From: Clostridium sp. 12(A)
GTDB lineage: Bacteria; Bacillota; Clostridia; Lachnospirales; Lachnospiraceae
DNA: 64,000 nucleotides
Assembly: GCA_000526575.1 (NCBI GenBank)
Contig: JAGI01000002.1
Span: 2,651,501 to 2,715,500, forward strand
Direction: 5' to 3'
Positions 60,498 to 64,000 of the stretch are shown piece by piece. Position 1 is the first letter of the stretch. Each line of letters opens with the position of its first letter. A program made the translations under genes and the position numbers. The notes beneath the pieces were generated by a model. It had not been told where the DNA came from, searched no databases, and saw only the letters and a program-made list of their open reading frames with translations.

Positions 60498-61451
60498 TCA
60501 CCCCATTTCCCGGATTCGCGGATCGATGAGGCAGTACAAAATATCCGACAGAAGATTACCAAGGATCACCAGGGTTGAGGACAATACCAGGATAATCATG
60601 ACAATGGGGTAATCCAGGCCCTGAATGGCTTTGATAAAGTAAGGACCTACCCCCGGCCAGCCAAATACGGTCTCTGTGATGATGGCTCCGGTCACTAATA
60701 ACGGCAATGCCATTCCAAGTCTTGTAACCACCGGCAGAAGTACATTTTTGCAGACATGCTTAAACATGATTTCCCGCTTGCTGGCACCAAAAGCCTGCTG
60801 CACCAGGACATAATCCTCAGAAAACTGAGTCAGAGTAGAGGAACGGACAAACTTTATGTTGGCAGGCAGAAAGGTGAATACAAGGGTGCTAAAGGGCATG
60901 ATGTAATGTCTCATAAAATCAGCCACAGAGGCTTCCATTCCAACGGAATTCATTCCAACAAAGGGAAGAAGCTTCAGCTTATATCCAAAGACAAAGATAA
61001 GGAGCATGGAAAACCAGAAGGAAGGAACTGCGATTCCAACGGAAGAAAAACCGTCAATCAGCTTATCTGCTGCCCGGTTTTTATGAGAGCCTGCCAAGAG
61101 TCCCAGCACAACGGCCAGAAAGTAAGCAGTAATATAGGCTGGAAGCACCAGCTTTATTGTATTTGGAATCCGGACGGAAAGATCCGCTGCAATGCTTTGC
61201 TTTGTCACAATAGAATATCCATAATTTCCATTCATCAGTCCGTCCAGCCAGCGGAAATACTGAATAGTAAGAGGCTGGTCGTATCCGTACTTTGCCTTAA
61301 TTAAATCAATGGTTTCCTGGGACATCCTGGGATTTGTCATGGCATCTATGGCATCGTATGGTGAAAAATGCATGAGGGTAAAGCACAGGATTGTGATGAA
61401 AAGGACCATGGGTATGGCTGTCAATATTCGTTTTAATATATATTTGGCCAT
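60498..61451 (-). CDS. oppB: Peptide ABC transporter permease OppB
   Basis: 317 residues. DppB/OppB-type permease with N-terminal MAKYILKRILTAIPMVLFIT, the EAA loop and ETVFGWPGVGPYFIKAIQGL, and the terminal YCLIDPRIREMG motif typical of the family. AAGGAG is 8 bases before the ATG. A hairpin separates it from oppA upstream. Confidence 0.9.
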   Translation of the reverse strand: MAKYILKRILTAIPMVLFITILCFTLMHFSPYDAIDAMTNPRMSQETIDLIKAKYGYDQPLTIQYFRWLDGLMNGNYGYSIVTKQSIAADLSVRIPNTIKLVLPAYITAYFLAVVLGLLAGSHKNRAADKLIDGFSSVGIAVPSFWFSMLLIFVFGYKLKLLPFVGMNSVGMEASVADFMRHYIMPFSTLVFTFLPANIKFVRSSTLTQFSEDYVLVQQAFGASKREIMFKHVCKNVLLPVVTRLGMALPLLVTGAIITETVFGWPGVGPYFIKAIQGLDYPIVMIILVLSSTLVILGNLLSDILYCLIDPRIREMG

Positions 61452-61467
61452 GGAATTATCTCCTTAT

Positions 61468-61516
61468 AAAAAGGGGCATTTGCCGCAGGAAATGAAGCAG
61501 CAAAAACCCCCTTTTT
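61468..61516 (-). terminator. Partial terminator / mRNA-stabilising hairpin between oppA and oppB
   Basis: AAAAAGGGG pairs with CCCCTTTTT across a GC-richer loop, in the 72-base gap. It probably lets only part of the transcripts pass, giving more binding protein than permease. Confidence 0.6.
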
Positions 61517-61523
61517 CAACGTT

Positions 61524-63155
61524 TTATTTGAGCTTAAGCTTGGAAGTATCTTCAAAGGTGTAAACAGGAACCAGCTTTGCATCCTCGATGCCTGTGACTC
61601 TGTCTGATACCACTAAAAGACGCTTATTGGAGTACAACGGATAGAAGCAGGCTGTATCCTGTATTTTCTGCTGAAGCTTTGTATAGATTTCTTTTCTCTT
61701 TGCTTTGTCGGTTTCTTTCCGTCCCTGAGAGAACAGCTCATCGATCTCAGGATAATTATAATGCATGTAGTTAAAACCGCTTCCGCTCTCAAAGAGGCTG
61801 GTAAAGGTATCCGGGTCAATTCCCATGATATAACCGCCGAAATACATGTCGTATGCGTTATCTTCTTTTTTCATCTGCTGGCTCAGTGCAGTGGAATCCA
61901 CTCCAGTTAAGTTTACTTTAATGCCAACCTTCTGAAGCTGTTCCTGAACAAGAATGGCAGCGGTTGACTGAATGCTGTCTGTTGCACTGTATGCCAGGGT
62001 AAGCTCAGGGGCCTTGTTGCCGGAAGCAGCCAAAAATTCTTTTGACTTTTCAAGGTCCTGACCATACTTTTCTACGTCCTCTGTAAAGAACTCACTGTTA
62101 GGAGGCATAAAGCTCCATGGCAGATCGTAGTTTGCCGCATCTAAGAAAATAGCGTCAGCAATGGCTTTTTTGTCAATGGCGTAAAGAACTGCTTTTCTTA
62201 AGTTCTCATCGGTCATACGCTTTGAATTCATCATCAGATAGCCGACACGGCCTTCCTGATAAGGATAAACGGTTAAGTTATTAGACTTTAAATCCATCTG
62301 CTCCACCTGAGTAGGAGTTCCGATCCAGGCATCTACTTCACCGCTTTGAATGGCTGTTTTTGCTGTGTTTTCATTTTCAATGATCCGGTAAACAATGTTG
62401 TCAATAGCAGGTGCTCCCAGGAAATAGTTCTCATTCTTTGTGAACTTCACATAGGAACCTGCGGAGTACTCTGACATTACGTATGGGCCTGTTCCAACCG
62501 GCTTGGAATTCACTTCGTTGTTTTCAAAGCTGGTCACATTCTCATAAACATGCTTCGGCATGATGAAGATCTGGGAAATCATCTCCTCTGCTGCTGCATT
62601 GACAACTGGCATGGTAAAGGTAACGGTATAATCATCTACCTTAGCAACCTTAACGCTGCCTTCCGGGTAAACAAGCTGAGAGTAGGCCCAGCCCGCATTC
62701 TCTTCTTTTTCCATGGCATCAAAGGTAAATACTACGTCATCTGCTGTGAATTTTTCTCCGTCGGACCACTTTACATCGTCCCGTAAATGTACGGTATAGG
62801 TTAATTTATCCTCAGAGGGTTCCACGCTTTTCGCAAGGAAATAGTTGATGCCATCTGCGTTGTACATATATAATGGGGAATAAATCATTTTAATTGTCAT
62901 AAGGCCAAAACGGTCGCTTGTTGTAATTACGTTTACATTCGCTCCCGGATCGCCTGCAATGGCATAGGTAAAGGTACTTTCTCCACCTGTCTTTGTTCCT
63001 GCTAAAGACTCGCCTACTTTTGTAGTCTCCCCTGCCGCACCGGAGGATGTATTATTTTCTGCGCCCGGATCCTTCCCGCCGCATGCGGTAAGCGCTCCAA
63101 GAACCAGCATGGAGGTCATAAGCGCTAACCCAATTTTTTTAAGTGATTTTTTCAT
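61524..63155 (-). CDS. oppA: Peptide ABC transporter substrate-binding lipoprotein OppA
   Basis: 543 residues. Lipobox GALTACG (Cys25), Thr/Gly linker, then an SBP_bac_5 fold: VHLRDDVKWSDGEKFTADDV, VGTGPYVMSEYSAGSYVKFT, NLRKAVLYAIDKKAIADAIF and the hinge segment with LAYSATDSIQSTAAILVQEQ. It captures peptides (or possibly nickel or oligosaccharides; the family is broad). First gene of the operon, AAGGAG 6 bases before the ATG. Confidence 0.9.
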   Translation of the reverse strand: MKKSLKKIGLALMTSMLVLGALTACGGKDPGAENNTSSGAAGETTKVGESLAGTKTGGESTFTYAIAGDPGANVNVITTSDRFGLMTIKMIYSPLYMYNADGINYFLAKSVEPSEDKLTYTVHLRDDVKWSDGEKFTADDVVFTFDAMEKEENAGWAYSQLVYPEGSVKVAKVDDYTVTFTMPVVNAAAEEMISQIFIMPKHVYENVTSFENNEVNSKPVGTGPYVMSEYSAGSYVKFTKNENYFLGAPAIDNIVYRIIENENTAKTAIQSGEVDAWIGTPTQVEQMDLKSNNLTVYPYQEGRVGYLMMNSKRMTDENLRKAVLYAIDKKAIADAIFLDAANYDLPWSFMPPNSEFFTEDVEKYGQDLEKSKEFLAASGNKAPELTLAYSATDSIQSTAAILVQEQLQKVGIKVNLTGVDSTALSQQMKKEDNAYDMYFGGYIMGIDPDTFTSLFESGSGFNYMHYNYPEIDELFSQGRKETDKAKRKEIYTKLQQKIQDTACFYPLYSNKRLLVVSDRVTGIEDAKLVPVYTFEDTSKLKLK

Positions 63156-63242
63156 AATTATCTCCTTTCATTTCTAGCCAACCCACGACGTATATGATAA
63201 TCCAGAATCACTGGCAGCCGTCATCTACTAAAAAGTAAATTT

Positions 63243-63272
63243 ATTATATACTCACTCCGGGTAATTTTGCAA
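63243..63272 (-). promoter_or_regulatory. Promoter of opp operon
   Basis: On the minus strand TTGCAA (63267-63272) and TATAAT (63243-63248), 18-base spacing, about 90 bases upstream of oppA. Confidence 0.7.
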
Positions 63273-63360
63273 CTGGTTTTCGTTAATTTCCTATATTTTT
63301 CATATGTTTAAATGTTAATACAGGCATTGCAATCATAAAACAGGATTTACCTTGCAAAAA

Positions 63361-63384
63361 TTCCGGTGCATCCCTGCACCGGAA
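63361..63384 (-). terminator. Intrinsic terminator of the last gene
   Basis: The 10-bp stem TTCCGGTGCA/TGCACCGGAA with a 4-base loop, followed on the minus strand by TTTTT. It isolates the opp operon from upstream transcription. Confidence 0.85.
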
Positions 63385-63410
63385 CCTTCTCCTTTATCTT
63401 TCTCCTGCCC

Positions 63411-64000
63411 TTACGCCTTGCGGATGGAAAACGTTCTTTCATAAGGAGTGTAATCATTAAAGTAAATGGTGAAGCCGGATTCGTTGATTTCTTCTCCTGA
63501 ATAATGTCCCCCAAATTCATGGGTTCCATAACCAGGTCCCAAAAGAAGTTTTTGATTGCCGTGGATTAAGGTCACATCCCCATCTCTTAGCACCATGTCC
63601 TCTCCTTTTGCCACACGCATATGGAAATGTTCATTCTCAAGAATACTTCCTGCCGGAATACAGATTTCAACCCGCAGCGGCACCTGATCCAGTCCTTCTG
63701 CCTTTACACCAATTTCCATACCATCAGAAAGCTCTTTTAATGTTACAGTCATTTTAATTTCACTGCTGTTTAAGATTTCCCGCTTGGTATGATCCATCTT
63801 CCACCAGTCGTTGGTCTCCTGTTTTTCTGCAAACGGAAGGTAATACCAGCCTTTTGCAACGGAAGTCAGGATGCACACGCCGTCCTTTTCCTCTATGGTC
63901 TGTGGAATGAAATTCCGAATATCGCAGTAGCTTTCCCCAATCTTTAAGTAAATCAGTGTCTCCTGGAACTTAAGAAAAAGGAAGGCACTCTTTCCTTTTA
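63411..64000 (-). CDS. Unrecognised protein, C-terminal part (5' end beyond window)
   Basis: The frame is open to the window edge; at least 196 residues. Segments such as FLKFQETLIYLKIGESYCDI, KMTVTLKELSDGMEIGVKAE, PLRVEICIPAG and TLIHGNQKLLLGPGYGTHEF suggest a beta-sandwich-rich C-terminal domain, as found in polysaccharide lyases or glycoside hydrolases, but no catalytic motif is visible in this part. The role is inferred only. It ends before a strong terminator. Confidence 0.6.
   Translation of the reverse strand, partial: KGKSAFLFLKFQETLIYLKIGESYCDIRNFIPQTIEEKDGVCILTSVAKGWYYLPFAEKQETNDWWKMDHTKREILNSSEIKMTVTLKELSDGMEIGVKAEGLDQVPLRVEICIPAGSILENEHFHMRVAKGEDMVLRDGDVTLIHGNQKLLLGPGYGTHEFGGHYSGEEINESGFTIYFNDYTPYERTFSIRKA

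Overview
The window reads as chromosome of a low-to-moderate GC Gram-positive anaerobe of the Lachnospiraceae (Lacrimispora / Clostridium cluster XIVa type). This is an inference from strong AGGAGG-type ribosome sites, lipoprotein signals with E/T/S-rich linkers, EFR1-type flavodoxin-ferredoxin proteins, a LicT-controlled beta-glucoside PTS operon, three DEAD-box helicases and many single-gene GNAT loci. Most genes lie on the minus strand. No rRNA, tRNA, CRISPR array, phage or transposase gene was seen.

Layout. 1-11 kb: a GH43 enzyme with a CBM6-like module (cut by the window start), a muramidase, small lipoproteins, a CatA-like acetyltransferase, a MarR/EFR1 redox operon, AraC and GNAT genes, the frameshifted tail of an FAD-linked oxidase, and a secreted clan GH-A glycosidase with a ricin-type lectin domain. 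11.4-15.1 kb: two DEAD-box RNA helicases around a DUF1456 gene. 15.2-25.2 kb: an AT-rich accessory stretch of small, mostly independent genes (pentapeptide-repeat, nucleoside phosphorylase, SnoaL-like, alpha/beta hydrolases, monooxygenase, methyltransferase, GNATs, isochorismatase). It contains repeated intergenic elements, and two of its genes are bracketed by related inverted repeats. 25.3-31.5 kb: a two-component system, a HxlR/EFR1 divergent pair, and an Rrf2-type regulator whose palindromic operator also precedes a DsbA/NAD(P)-binding operon. 31.6-38.5 kb: a sugar isomerase-like gene, a class-3 aldehyde dehydrogenase, and a complete beta-glucoside operon (licT, IIBC, 6-phospho-beta-glucosidase, separate IIA) with two RAT/terminator antitermination sites. 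38.7-49.6 kb: a nucleoside hydrolase with a divergent Crp-family regulator, GNATs, a CPBP protease, a class D beta-lactamase behind a BlaI-type operator, a VOC protein, a second Rrf2 regulator with a methyltransferase-MATE operon, two pseudogenes and an unlisted 53-residue gene. 49.7-57.5 kb: rlmD, a deaD-like helicase with a long structured leader, and a polar amino-acid ABC operon preceded by an attenuator. 57.6-63.2 kb: an oppABCDF-type peptide ABC operon. The window ends inside an unrecognised gene.

How it works together: the genes point to plant-polysaccharide and beta-glucoside catabolism, peptide and amino-acid uptake, and many small stress, antibiotic and electrophile defence units, each with a local regulator (MarR, HxlR, two Rrf2, AraC, Crp, LicT, a two-component system). 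Control by RNA structure recurs: two LicT sites, a terminator/antiterminator leader on the amino-acid transporter, and a leader hairpin on the helicase. The most unusual signal is the set of repeated and inverted intergenic elements at 18.4-23.2 kb, which may mark single-gene cassettes. This is a hypothesis, not a demonstrated system.
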